NCBI GenBank assembly: GCA_023105745.1
Contig: JALGQZ010000018.1
Coordinates: 17,617,773 to 17,681,772 of the forward strand
Direction: 5' to 3'
Source: Austropuccinia psidii
Lineage: Eukaryota > Basidiomycota > Pucciniomycetes > Pucciniales > Sphaerophragmiaceae
Length of the DNA: 64,000 bases
In this document: one piece after another, positions 35,775 through 47,465 of the stretch
How the letters are laid out: the number at the start of each line of letters is the position of its first letter
Numbering within the stretch: position 1 is the first letter of the stretch
Position numbers and translations under genes: made by a program
The notes under the pieces: model-generated
Told to the model about the DNA's origin: nothing
The model's input: the letters and a program-made list of their open reading frames with translations, nothing else
The model's database searches: none

Positions 35775-37759
35775 TTAATTCATTTTTGCCTTTTTGAGGC
35801 AGTTATTGGCTAAGTGTCCAATACCTCCACATTTATGGCATTTTCTTTGCTCATTATTGTTGGATATATTGGGCTTGAAAGTTTCTTTTGATTTGTCTCT
35901 TTTGATAAATGGTTTATTTGTACTTTTAATATCCAATTTCTTCCAATTTTTGTTCTTGTCACTATGTCTTCTAGTGCATTGATATACTCTTCTGTGGAGC
36001 ATGGTTCTATACACCTGCTTCTTAGGGCATGTTCTAGCTCTCCTCCACATTTCTTAAGTATTTTCATGTGTATCATCTTTTGTGACATTTCTGGGTACAG
36101 TTCATTTAGTCTTTCAACTTGTTTTAAGAACCAAGTTATAGGTTTGTCTTAGTCTGGGTCAAAGAAAGAATTTTCCAATACATTCTCTATCTTATACCTC
36201 CAGGCATCATTAGCCCACTTGGTTAATATTTCTTGCTTCCACCAAGACCAGGTGTTTTTGCAATTTGGTTTCCTTATGCCATAATACCATCTTTTTCCAG
36301 ATTTTTTAAACAATGAATGTAATATTGCAGTAATTAATTCATCTGGTATGGCATACTCTTCTTGTAGCATGTCAATTGTCTCGATAAATGACATATGGTC
36401 ATATTCACCTTCTCCTGTGAATATTGGCCATTCTTTCAATTGAGGTGCTTCTTTCATTAATACTTGGTTATTGTCTTGGTGTAAGGCTTTTTATGAATAT
36501 ATTTGTTAATTCCTCTTTTGGTTTAACAGGGCTTCTTATGTGAGAAAATGGAGTTGATAATTTTGGCATATTTGAGTTGGCTTCATTAATTTTATCCATT
36601 TTCTCAGTGATGAGCCTTATTTCACTTTGAATATCATCTTTCAGATGCATTCTTGCTTAATCACTTTTTTCCACATGGTCCAAAAGTAATTTCTGGGGTG
36701 ATGAAGTCTTTTCTTCAAATCTTTCTACATAAATACTTAGTTTGTTTAATTTTTCTGTAAGATTGTCAATACTCACGTCATAATTGATTGTCAATGTTTT
36801 ATCTTTGATATCTTTTATGTATTTATACAATTCTTGTTGTCCTTGTATTAATTTTTGAGTGTTGTCAATTAAAATGTTTGGTTTATTATTTTCAGCAATA
36901 AACTTAATGTTGTCAATTTCTTTTTTATTTATTAAAACAATATTTGTTAAAGAAGATAAGTTATTGTTCATTTAGTGTAATGAAAATAAACTGTGTTTAA
37001 TTTGTTTTAGAGGTAATATACTATTTTTAATTTCTGTTAAAGTATTTACAACATCTTTGGACAAGTTTATGTCTTTGGGAAATGAGGTTGTCTCATTCTT
37101 TGTTCTTCCTTGTCCTTGAATTCCATCAAGGTTCTGGCCATGTTGAATACATTGTCCATGGCATCCTTTTGGATTTTCAGAATCCTGTAGCTTGGGGAAT
37201 ATGGTTTTCTCCAATTCTTTTTCTTGTTCTTCTTCCCTTCTTGGGGAAGTGGGTTGGCTTGGGGCTTGCTGGTAGAGGCTACTAGGGCTTCTTCCTTGGT
37301 TGCCTCCTTCTTTTTGACATGGTACTCCTTGATCTTTTTGATTTGAGGTTTGGATGATAGTGGATTCCATCCATTGGAGTATCTCACTATTTCCTCCTCT
37401 TTGGGGAACTTTTTCAGAATGTGCCAGGAGTTCATCACTCCTTGGTGTACTTGAGGAAACATTTCCCAGTCCTTGTCTTTGTACACTGTGTAGTACTGTT
37501 TGTACTGGCTCATGTAAATGTCTATCTGAGCCCTCTGAATGTGATTTGTACCTGTTTTAGTTACTCATACTTAGTTCTAACACTGGTTCAGAAATCATGG
37601 GCATTTCTGGGACTTGCCTTTGGGATAAGGAACTTCCTTGTGTGAATTCTGTTCCACTGGGGATATTGCCCTTCTTTTCCCTTTTGAGGAATCAATTCTA
37701 CCTCTGAGTCCAGCTCCATCTAATTGGATGGAGTATTGTGATCCTCTCCTGGTAGTCAT
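35775..37759 (-). pseudogene. Element 2 Gag (broken)
   Basis: The Gag start is the ATG at 37757-37759 (MTTRRGSQYSI), inside the predicted intron. The frame is shifted by one base near 37,680, and stops occur near 36973 (before MNNNLSSL) and near 36658 (before ARMHLKDD). A further one-base shift near 36,460 leads to the capsid-like region (LKEWPIFTGEGEYDHMSFI, WSWWKQEILTKW, 36149-36457), a stop near 36149, and another shift near 35,950-36,000. The zinc knuckle CHKCGGIGHLANNC is intact (about 35,800-35,850). Long polar stretches before the capsid region look helical. Overall order and knuckle agree with Element 4. Confidence 0.8.
37067..37513 (-). pseudogene. Element 2 ORF1 (second frame over gag)
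   Basis: The frame is open for 149 codons from an ATG at 37513, in the +1 frame relative to Gag. It holds YSNGWNPLSSKPQ (TKGWNPTTQF in Element 3) and YRILKIQKDAMDNVFNMARTL (YRIPKIWQDSMENVLQMGRAM in Element 6), so it is conserved as protein. Its upstream exon is probably 37985-37836. Stops between 37,740 and 37,520 show it is no longer expressed whole. The function is unknown. Confidence 0.5.
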
Positions 37760-37985
37760 TATTTAAGAAATGAAAAAATAAGAGGATTTCAGAACAGGAA
37801 TCATTCTTATGGTAATTTATAAATGAGGTACTCACCTTCAGAGTCCTGAATAGTGGTTCCTGGAAAGTATAATTTTTTAGCTTTCCTTTTCTTAGTTATA
37901 ATTGGTGTTGGAGAACTTGGGCAAGTTTCTTCCACCAATCTTTCAACAGTGGCTTGGTTGTGTTCTTTTGGATTATCTTCAAATA
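37749..37985 (-). other. Element 2 leader exon and predicted intron with the Gag ATG
   Basis: The exon 37985-37836 follows TGTCTTTTTTAG (3' site) and ends TCTGAAG|GTGAGT (5' site). It is open over its whole length (FEDNPKEHNQ...TTIQDSEG). The intron 37835-37749 (87 bases) ends ACTACCAG and contains the Gag ATG (37759). Joining gives EGEDHNTPSN in the frame that, after the one-base lesion near 37,680, becomes ORF1. Confidence 0.5.
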
Positions 37986-38475
37986 CTAAAAAAGACAAAT
38001 AAATATAAGTCTTTTATATAAGAAGTGTTATTTTTGGTAAGATATGAAAATTTTCCACATAAAAAATTGCTTTTATATCTTTGAAAAAATGAAATGAATA
38101 AAGAAATAAAAGTGAAATAAAGATAACTTTTTTTATTGTTTTTTTAATATTTTTTTATTAATTTTTATGTTTTTATTTTTAAAGAATGAAATAAAAATGA
38201 ATATGATTCTTTTTATGAAATTAATTTATAATATAAAATTATTTTTGATTTATAAAATATCTTTTTTAATTACTAGAGTCACTCAGAGAAAGTTCTTGCA
38301 AGTCTAAGGATGTGAAAAACCACATGTAAGACAGTACAATTGCTTTCCAAATGCCTCAATAGTATTTAAAATAACTAATTATAGAATTCTTATATAATTT
38401 TATGATTATAATTATAATTTATCATTGGATAAACCCAATTATAATCTTTTTTTAAAGGTCTTTTAAAGTAAGTAT

Positions 38476-38493
38476 CACAGCCAGGCCCCCAAA
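38476..38493 (-). promoter_or_regulatory. Primer-binding site of Element 2
   Basis: The minus strand reads TTTGGGGGCCTGGCTGTG directly after the LTR end, close to the sites of Elements 3 and 4. The leader from here to 37986 is A+T-rich and holds no gene. Confidence 0.7.
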
Positions 38494-40504
38494 TTTAAGG
38501 TTTGACTATGAAACAATAAGTAAAAATTACTAATATTTTACTTATTGTACTATGAATGTCCTTATAATTATAATAAATAAGATAAAAAATTATAATAATA
38601 AAGAATTATTATAATTATGGCATAAAAAGAATTATATTATTGAATAAATATGATAATATGGTTTATATTATGAAGAAATAATATAGTTTATATTATGAAG
38701 AAATAATATAATAAATAAATATATTAATATAAGATAATTAATATATTTAAAAGCATTTTATTATTGTTTCCAACAAATAATAAAGGGTCTAAAGGAATTG
38801 TTTTTTATTAATAAAAAACAATTATTAACAATAATATTACCAATATTAAAGTTTTAAATGAATATAAATACTATTTATATTAGTTATATAATTATTTAAA
38901 GTAATAATAGAGAGAAACTTATTATAATAAGAAGAAATAACCTACTTTTAATACTTAATATAATAATTTTGAATAATTTTACGCCAAAAAATGTTAATTC
39001 AACTTATTTAAGCTTTATTTACAATAAATTTTAAGAGAAATTGCAAATATTCTTAATTTTACGTGGAATTGAGGTTTTTTAGAGAATTTTAAACAAAACA
39101 GTTAAATAAATGTAATAATCACGTCAAAGATGATGATTATGATAAGATTATCTTTGGTCTTTAATAATATAAATGTTTTATATATAAAGAATAAAGAAAT
39201 TACCTTTTTGATTTAATTATTTAGTGTTTTGTAAGCGTATGAGGGGAAAATAGAGTGAAATGCACTCTATTTATAGTAAACACCTCCCTCCTAGAGTCCA
39301 GCAGGCTTCTAGTAGACGTGTACTAATGCGTTCTACTATAATTGATCAATATTTTGAGGTTTGGTGATGATTACATCATGATCAAACCATCTTACCTCAT
39401 AATTATGCCATTATTTAGAGCTGTCACTATAACTCTAAGTTTGATGACATCATAGGCATGGCAGAAACCTAAAGTTTTTTAATTTTATTAGTATTAATAA
39501 TATTCTAATAGTATTCACCAGTTTTATTACTTATATGACAGTCAAACTTAAAATAAGATTACAGTGAGTGATCTTAAATGATCAAATTTAAGCTTAAGCT
39601 TTGATCATTAATAGCTTTTAAATTATACAGCTACAGCTATTCTGAGAGTGAATTCTAATAGCTTGTCATGTCCATATTACACTGACACAAGAATTTTATT
39701 CCATCATCAAAACTCTTTTTTTGATGATTTTTCTTGTAAATCATCTTTTCTGTTGAAATCTAATATTTTAAACTTCAAACCATAATTTCAAGGGGTTATA
39801 CCTTGAATATTGTAATAAACAATACGTCATTATTCAAAAATGAACTAGTATAATCTGACTGTCTACTGCTCTTTAAGTCTGGACCACTTTCACAACAAAG
39901 TGGTCAACAGCTTTATTGATTTTAATCAATAATCCATTACAGGTTTTAACCTTGTGTATAGCTTATGAAAGAAAGTTCATCTCCGTATTCCTACAGTAAG
40001 TACGTGGTGACTTTATTTTTGGTTTATTACTCTATCATGTATATCTCAAAAATTATTAGCTAAAATCCTTGAATATATGCATTGACCAAAAAAGTGCATA
40101 TATTCAGCTTAACTCCTTAAGTATTGACTTTGGAGATTAGCTTCTTAATTGTTTTATGTGTAGAGCTTTATGGGGAATCCAATGTTTCAATTTATTTTAC
40201 ATGGTTTTTCATTGGTGTTTGAACCAATTAATGATTTATGTTTTTCATAAGGTGTTATTACTTATAACTCCTTAAATATTGACTTTACAGATATGCCATA
40301 AAATGGTATATGTGTATTTTACAATGAGGAATTCAATGTTATAATTTATTTCACATGTTTATTCATTGGTGTTTAATTGAAACCAAGTATTATGCCTATT
40401 TATGGCAGCTTTGTAGCTTTAAGGTAATTATTTTTAAAGTTATAAGTATTTTGCATATTTCTTGTGAAATTTTTGGGTATGTGGTCATATCTCAAAGGTT
40501 CACA
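38494..40504 (-). repeat. 5' LTR of Element 2 (family A)
   Basis: It is 2,011 bases long and ends GGTTCACA at 40504. The other end reads TTTAAGG where other copies have TGTAAGG, a point mutation of the terminal TG. The minus-strand TATA box lies at 39267-39276. A small tandem duplication of about 20 bases (TTTATATTATGAAGAAATAA) occurs near 38660-38710. The target duplication agttt follows at 40505. Confidence 0.9.
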
Positions 40505-41204
40505 AGTTTAAAGCCATTCCCAGGGATTTTCTTTTATCTGTAGCCCTGCAGTATAAAAACTTAATAAAAAATAATTTAATTAAAATAAGCAAACCCAGCA
40601 GTTTAAAGCCATGCTGAGTGCTCCTTGTTTTTATTTTATAAATCATCAATAAAAGAAATTCCAACAGTTTAAAGTCATTTTGAGGACCTTTTTGTATATT
40701 TATCGCCTGTAGAACTTAAATTAAAATAATTCAGTATGACTTAAAGATAAATGAAATTAAATGAAAAAGTTTCAGAAGTTTAATGTCTTTCTGAGGACAT
40801 TTGGGTTTATTGTTTTGTATTGAGTCCTTGTTGAGAATTTTAGTGGGCATTTTATGGTCTTGCCAAGGACCATTAGTTGATTTTTTTGTATTTTGAGTCC
40901 CTGTTGAGAATTTTTAGTGGGCAATTTATGGTCTTGCCAAGGTCCTTTGGTTACTTGTTTTTATTTTATGTTATTTGTTGATATTTGAAGGGGCAGCTTA
41001 TGGTCTTGCCAAGGTCCTTTGGTTTATTGTTTTGTATTGAGTCCTTGTTGAGAATTTTAGTGGGCAGTTTATTCTCTTGCCAAGGACCATTGCTTTATTT
41101 TTTTGTTGATATTCTTGTTTATATGCTGAGGAATTTCATGATCTTTGAAGGGGCAGTTTATGGTCTTTCCAAGGACCTTATCTTTTGCCCAAGAACTTGC
41201 TTGT
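40505..41204. repeat. Stem-loop array, segment 2
   Basis: It continues the array of 6741-7769 after Element 2. About nine units, some very regular: AATGTC/GACATT (40782-40801), ATGGTC/GACCAT (40854-40873), and three further TATGGTCTTGCCAAGG units to 41180, repeated with the words TTGTATTGAGTCCTTGTTGAG between them. The segment ends at CTTGCTTGT, where the family E LTR is inserted; the same host sequence is seen uninterrupted near 6850-6890. Confidence 0.72.
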
Positions 41205-42999
41205 TGTGAGCCTTAGAGGTATTTTCATATACCCAAAAGACCACAAATGATAAATTAAGATACAGATATAAATAAAATAAATTTATTTATATTATAAAAA
41301 TAAAAATTGAAATATAAATACAAATTTATATTTAAAAATCAAAATTCAATTATAATTTAAAAATAAAATTACAATAAAATTTAAAATTATGAAAATTCAT
41401 TTTTACTTGTAAAAATTTAGTAAAAATGGATTTTTAATAAAAATTATGAAATTAAAATATTTTTTGTAAAAAGTTATATGAAATATATTATAGCTTTTTA
41501 TCCAATAAATAAACATAAAGAAATTATCACACCATTGGATTCCTCATAAAAAATAAAATGGGGTCACCTCTGGATGAAATTTATGTAACTCAACTCTAAA
41601 TAAGCTTAAATTAAGTTTTTAGTATTCTTTGTACAAAAGTATGAAAATCCTCAAAACCTCAATTTAATTCACACCACATGTGGTGTAAGCCATCAATTTT
41701 TGTGTTAAAATTTGGGTGTTGTGTTTAGTTTAGAAGCTATGAGTAATTGAAGTATTTTCATTTGAAATGTCAAAATGTGCACATGTATTACATAAGTGAA
41801 CTTTAATTTACATATGATGTATCAATTATTACAGATGTGTAATTGAAGAACTCAATTGAATTACATATGTAAATTATAATTGTATTACATGATGAGGAAT
41901 TAAAAGTAAAAATAAATTGAAAAGATTAAATTCTGGGGGGAAAAGACACTCTAGCTCTAAGGGGGAGCTAGACCCCCAAGATCCTTGCTGACTGGAATGG
42001 GATGTCAAACTCCATGCAAAATTTTATTACTTTTGGCCTGGAATTGAGTCACAGGGTCTGTGACTCAATTGATGATGAGGTTTTGATACCAACCAGGGTA
42101 GTTTTAACTGCTGCCAGGAGGTTAAAACTACCCTTAAGCTAAAACAATGTTAGTAAAAATGGTTTTACCGGGTTTCTACACCTCTTACACACATTCGGAC
42201 GTGTTTTGAAGTCTCTAGACCAGGTATTCCTATAGTAATGGCTAATTGAAGGGTCTAAAATGGCTTAAACCAGCCCTTTTTCTGTCTGAACCAGGGTTCA
42301 ATGATGCCATAATTGGCTTTTCTGTTTTCACGACTGACAAGGGTAAATTTCGCTTTTGGAATAAGAAAATTGATGGCTATAAAATAATTTCTTCTTTGCC
42401 CCACTTTTCTCTTCATGTTAGAATCTTTTCCTTTTATAATTAGTTTAAACACTGTTAAACCAATCAATAAAAGATTCCAAACACACTTTTTTAAGCATTT
42501 TGAACCTCTTAGCCACCTGAAAAAATTATCATAATCATTGTTTGTAACTCTTATAATCATTTTTACCCCTGAACCACCCCAAAATTGAATTAAAGCATCT
42601 TTCATCACTTTTAACTTTGTCACTTTGTTTCCGAGTTCATTCTGGTCAATTTTGGGTGTATTTTCTGTTTAAATATCTTTTTAAAGACTTTGTTCTTTAA
42701 TTGATTTCTTGCAGTTCTTTTCTCAATTAATTCCAATTGAAATTGCTCTTGAAGAAATTTCTTTTGTAGCCTTGAATCTCTCTTGCAGAGTATTTTTGGA
42801 TAAATCTTTATTGTTGGTAAAACAATAAATTTTTATTATATTATTGCTTTATACTTATAAAGTGAAAAACAATAAAATTGGTGTGTTTTCCTTTAAAAAA
42901 AATTTTTCTTACTATTTTTAAATAATTTTACCTTATACAGCTTTTCAGGACAGGAAAAGTATTTGATATTTTATCAAAGTTTCATATCCACACCTTACA
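41205..42999 (+). mobile_element. LTR of family E, solo
   Basis: It begins TGTGAGCCTTAGAGG and ends ATCCACACCTTACA (1,795 bases). The flanks cttgt (41200-41204) and atcgt (43000-43004) are a decayed duplication. Array sequence resumes at GTTGCCTTTGGGGTTTC, as near 6875. Relative to the LTR of Element 6 it has about 0.9 kb more between 41,715 and 42,645, bordered by a repeated TTTTGGGTGT-like word, so the copy in Element 6 probably lost this part. ORFs at 42246-42443 and 42255-42623 have no recognisable product. Confidence 0.8.
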
Positions 43000-45160
43000 A
43001 TCGTTGCCTTTGGGGTTTCATGGCATGTTATTTAGATTAAAAGCCAAGTTTTATAATTAGTTTAAACAGCTTATAGTCTTATTGAGGACTCATTTTCACT
43101 TTGAAAGCACTTTTAACCCTATAAAATAAGAGAATTTTTGCATGATGAACACCTGTAACATGCAAAATCCAATATGTCAGCATAATATATTATAAAACAT
43201 AAGCAACAAGAATAAAAATAGAAACAGCAGTTTAAATCCTTGCTTATGGCTTTTATTTATTTGTAGCCCTTTTTTTATTGTTTTCCTTTTCAAACTCCTG
43301 TAGAAATCAATAATCAGAAGTTTTAAATTAATTTTGGTAAAAATATAAAATAATGTTAAATTATAAAAACCATCAGTTTAAAGCCTTGATTAGGGCTTCT
43401 TCTTTTTGATTTAATTTATTTTAAAGCCCAGTAAAAAATTCAAAAATCATTTTAAGCTAAGTAAAATAAACAGCCACAAGATAGAAATAAAAGTAGAAAC
43501 CAGAAGTTTAATGTCTTTCTGAGGACATTTTGTCATCTTCACAGCCCTGTTTATTCATAAAAAAACTGTAACATAAATAAATTTTCAGCAAAATTAGAAA
43601 GCTAATAAAATAATAATAAAAAATGAAAAATAAAGGTGAGCAGTTTAAAGCCTTGCCCAGGTAATTTATTTATTTTTTGTTTAATTTTCATCCCTACTTC
43701 TGTTATATATTAATCTTTCTTTAGTTATATATATATATATATAGATGTTATTTAAAAGAAAACTGTAGAAAAAAATAATAAATTGTCAGTAAAGTAAGGA
43801 ATTTGATAAAAAATAAAATTAAGCAGTTTAAAGCCATTCTTGGGGCTTTTTTTCTTTTCAAAGCCCTGTTCATTCATAAAAAAAACATGGTCAGTCAACT
43901 AATTTAATAATGATAAACAATGGAGTTAAGCAGTTTATAGTCATGCTGAGGGCTTTTTATTTATTTTTTTATATTTTTTTTTTCAAGCCCTCCCAACGTA
44001 TTTTACCTAACTGAAAAAATAAAATATCAGAAAACTCAATAATTAATAATTCAATAAATAGACATAAAAAATGTAATTGAGCAGTTTAAAGCCTTGCTCA
44101 GGGCTTGTATTGTTATTTGGAGCCCTGTAGCACATCAAAATAAAATATGTCAGTTTCATGTAATACTAGGGAGAAAATGAAAAAGATTCCAGCAGTTTAA
44201 TGTCTTTCTGAGGACATTTACTATTTTTTTTCCTGTAATCTCTTTTTTTTTATTTTGTTGTTTTTATTTCTAAGAACTGTATCAATTGAAATTTTCAAGC
44301 AACATCAATCATAAGAGCACAAATAATTAAACATTGAAAACAAACACAAATAGAAGAAAACATCAGTTTAAAGCCTTGATGAGGGCTTTTTTATCTGGTT
44401 TCCTTCAATCATTTTATTGAACTAAAAAAAACTAAAATTTAAGTGAATCAAATAATCAGTAATTAAAAAAACATAAATAATGAAAATTCAGCATTTTAAT
44501 GCCTTTCTCAGGGCATTGATTTTATTGTTTTTATTCTGCAAAGCCCTCTTTTTCTTCCTAGAGTAAAAAATAGAAAAAAACATTTCAAGAAGATAACAAG
44601 TAGAATAAAATCAGTCTGTAAAAGAAATTAAAAGTCAATCAGTTCAAAAAAAGAAATAAGTAGCTTTAAGTCTTGCTGAGGACTCTTTTTTTGTTGTTTT
44701 TTAGCCATATTCTGTTATATATATATATATATTGTTTTTTTCTATTATTATTATTTTTGATTAATGAGAACCAGGGTTTATTCTGTTTTTTACCCTTTTT
44801 GTTCTTATATACATATTTTAACTCATATAGAAAAATGTAAAATAATAATTCATCAGTAGAATGAAAAAATCAGTAAATGATAGTAATAAAAATAAAATTG
44901 AGCAGTTTAAAGCCTTGCCCAGGGATTTTTTTTTCCTTTAAATTTCTAGCCCTGTATCAATCAAAATGTCCAACAAAATCAGTTATGAAAGAGAAAATAA
45001 AAAAATCCATCAGTTTAAAGCCTTGATGAGGGCTTTTCTTTTCATTTTTGATTTGAAACCCCCTTTTATATTGTTTCAATTTTTTTTCAGTTGACAGTAA
45101 TTTAATTTATTGTTGTATTTTTTAACCCTGTCATTGTTAGAAGGTAAGGTAGTAAGTTTT
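43000..45160. repeat. Stem-loop array, segment 3
   Basis: About fourteen units spaced 100-200 bases. Arms: AATGTC/GACATT at 43510-43529 and 44199-44218, AATGCC/GGCATT at 44498-44517, AAAGCC/GGCTTT at 43830-43849 and 44370-44389, AAGTC/GACTC near 44673-44692. A third segment downstream, AGCCCTG, can pair with the 3' arm instead: CAGGGCT 44099-44105 with AGCCCTG 44121-44127; GAGGGCTT 43948-43955 with AAGCCCTC 43985-43992. A T run follows most stems. No protein is encoded. Confidence 0.75.
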
Positions 45161-46800
45161 ACAGGCTGATCTAGAAGTTCTTAAAGCTCTCCGGGATGCT
45201 TTGGGTAGGCTGTTTGCATTCATAATCTCCTTAAAAAAAATTTAATATGATATAATCAGCTTTGGGTGTTTTAAACCCTGTTTTTTTGTTAAAACAATTG
45301 AGTCTATTAGAGTGTGTGGTGCTTTAATAACCTTTTAGGGTGTTTAAAATATGATTGGGTGAGCTAATTCTTTGTGTCTAACCTCCTTGAAAAGCACTTT
45401 CTTGTGCATTAAACCACTTTGGGTGTCTTTTTCTTTTGTTGATTGGTCTTGAATACCATTTAAACAGCTTTGGGTTAGAAGCTTTTGGCTCACTAGGTGT
45501 CAAAACACCATGTGATGTAGCTTGAAATCTTTGTGTGGGTAATTTCAGTGGTTCCTGGGGCTCTGGTTCATTTTTAGACTGATTCAAAGTCCACCTACCA
45601 CTTCCAGTACTTGGAATTGAGCCGGGTTGGGTGCTTTGGCAGTTGGATGGTGTCTATACACCGCACATCAGTTGGGTTCTGGCTCCCAGGTTCCCCAAGG
45701 TGAGGTTTCAATAATGTCAGCTGTTCACACATATTGTCAAGTCCCCTTTCCAAGCTAAATCCACCCAAAATCAAACCTTTCATCACCAGCTGTGATGAGG
45801 GTGTTAGTCAGTGAAATTCTTTAGCTTCAGTTCAGCTTTTCTTCTGTGATTGTGCAGCTATCCCCAAGCTAGCTGTGTTAATTATTTTCTTTTCTTTGTT
45901 CTTTTACCAAGCCAATGTAGTAGTGTGTTTTCATAATTCTTCTTGCTTGAATGTCTTCATGCAGTGCAGCCCTTGCATTCTTCTATGATTTTATCAAGGT
46001 GCTGAATTGATTTCCTGTTGCTAGAAGAGGTGCTAATGCAAGATTGAATTTCCAATTGTTGCCTTGCTATATGATCTTGGATCCAGAAGACTTGTTTGTC
46101 TTCTCATGCAAGGATGTCACATGCAGCATCATGAATAGTTCAGTGTTGTTTCTATGATGTATCATATCCTCAACTACAGTAGCAGCAGCTGTCAGTAATA
46201 ATATATCGGAGGAGTTGTTGAAGATTAAGAGATGCTTAAGCATTCTTTGACATATTTTATATTGCTTGCAGCTACCCACATGCACAAGTCAAAACTAGTT
46301 GAATTGTGTAAGTCCAATGTTGCAGAATTTGAATATTTAGATAGGTTTTTTCCATTTCAATCAGTGCTAGTTCTCCACAATCAAGACATTTTCCAATAGG
46401 TGGTACATGTATTAAAAATTACTGTTTCTTCTCTGTAAAATACATAAGAAGAGCCGTCAGCTGTTGATATTGATGGCTGATGAGTATTTTGAGTTCTCCA
46501 ATTAAAGATCTTGAATTTTGATAAGATTTAGATTTAGTTGAACCAAAGTTGATACCAATATAATTCTTTAATACTCCCTTTAAGCTTAGCTGCTTTGAGC
46601 ACTTGAGCTGTAACTGTATGATTTTTTTGTCTTCAATCAAATAGAAGCCTATCTTCATTATATCTCTCAATTTTATAAATTGTATCAAAGAAGAGCTGAA
46701 AAAGCTGTATCAGTGTAAGTACATGATGTGTTTTGAGGCTAATGCATTGAATACATCATATCTTGCATGGATGCAAGAGCCAAGGTACTTGTTCTAGGCT
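45161..46800. other. Intergenic stretch, no gene recognised
   Basis: Minus-strand frames 45595-45786 and 45378-45587 lie next to each other in different frames and may be one decayed gene (PKHPTRLNSKYWKW, KLPTQRFQATSHG); no family was recognised. Frames at 46067-46285 and 46419-46688 look like chance. Base composition is less A+T-rich than in the array. Confidence 0.35.
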
Positions 46801-46804
46801 GTGC

Positions 46805-46840
46805 ACTTGTATCTCCGGAGTGAAGCTAAAGTGTTTATAG
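46805..46840 (+). repeat. Possible left terminal inverted repeat of a DNA transposon
   Basis: ATCTCCGGAGTGAAGCTAAAG is similar, in inverted orientation, to ATCTCCAGCAGTGTAGCTAAAG on the minus strand at about 62,534-62,558. A second shared word (GCTGCGT followed by AGAAA) lies further in on both sides. No target duplication could be fixed. Confidence 0.3.
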
Positions 46841-47465
46841 CTTATACCTGCTGCGTCAGAAACCACAAGTCAGCCTCAATAGACTTTTCCTATAAATACC
46901 CCCCTTCCCTCTGCATTGCTTCTGTTTCCCCCACCAAAAAAAATCAAAATAAATAAAGAAATATTCAGTAGGAAAATAAAGGAAAATCTAGATTGATTTT
47001 ATCCAAGAAATAAATTGAGCTATATTGAAAATTATATTGAACTATAAAAAAAATAAGTGATTAATGCTTGTGGAAATACCTGCTCTATTACTTACTGTTT
47101 TCAAAAATAGACTATTTAAAAGGTAATGTGAGTTGTTTTTTTTTAATTAATTTTTCTTTTAACTAATAGAATTGGAAATGGGATAGAATAGATAATAAAA
47201 TCTGGAAAGACTAAAATAGAATTATAATATCATGTAAGATATTGTTTCCTTTATAGTTATCATCTTCTAATATAAAATTGATTGAAACTATTTTTTTTTC
47301 TTTTTTTTGCTTTTTTTTAGTATGAAAAAAAAAATTGAATTGTAAAGAGGAAAGATAAAAAATGGTAAATAAAAAATTGAATAAATAAATAATAATAATA
47401 TCTATGGAAATAGTATGGATGATTAGGAAAAGAATTGGGGACTTAGCAGGTGATATTTATTCTAA
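46841..47465. other. A+T-rich stretch with a possible promoter
   Basis: CCTATAAATACCCCCCTTCC (46890-46909) is a TATA box in a less A+T-rich setting on the plus strand, but no plus-strand gene follows. The rest is low-complexity A+T-rich sequence. The 3' end of Element 5 must lie in or before it. Confidence 0.35.

Larger units (their letters stand above)
7770..40504 (-). mobile_element. Element 2: full-length Ty3/Gypsy chromovirus with nested insertions
   Basis: LTRs of family A lie at both ends (7770-9725 and 38494-40504, same orientation), flanked by a perfect 5-base target duplication agttt (7765-7769 and 40505-40509). Reading leftwards from the right LTR: primer-binding site (38476-38493), leader with ORF1 exon, gag, protease, RT, RNase H, integrase, chromodomain, polypurine tract. 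Removing Element 3 (14891-33352) and the D1/D2 LTRs (9796-13455) leaves about 10.6 kb, a normal size for the group. All genes carry stops or frameshifts, so the copy is dead. It was inserted in the stem-loop array, which continues on both sides. Confidence 0.92.

Noticed and set aside
40505..45160. CRISPR-like array of repeats
   Set aside because: Spacing and repeat sequence are irregular, units are A+T-rich and degenerate, and the window is eukaryotic with no cas-like genes.
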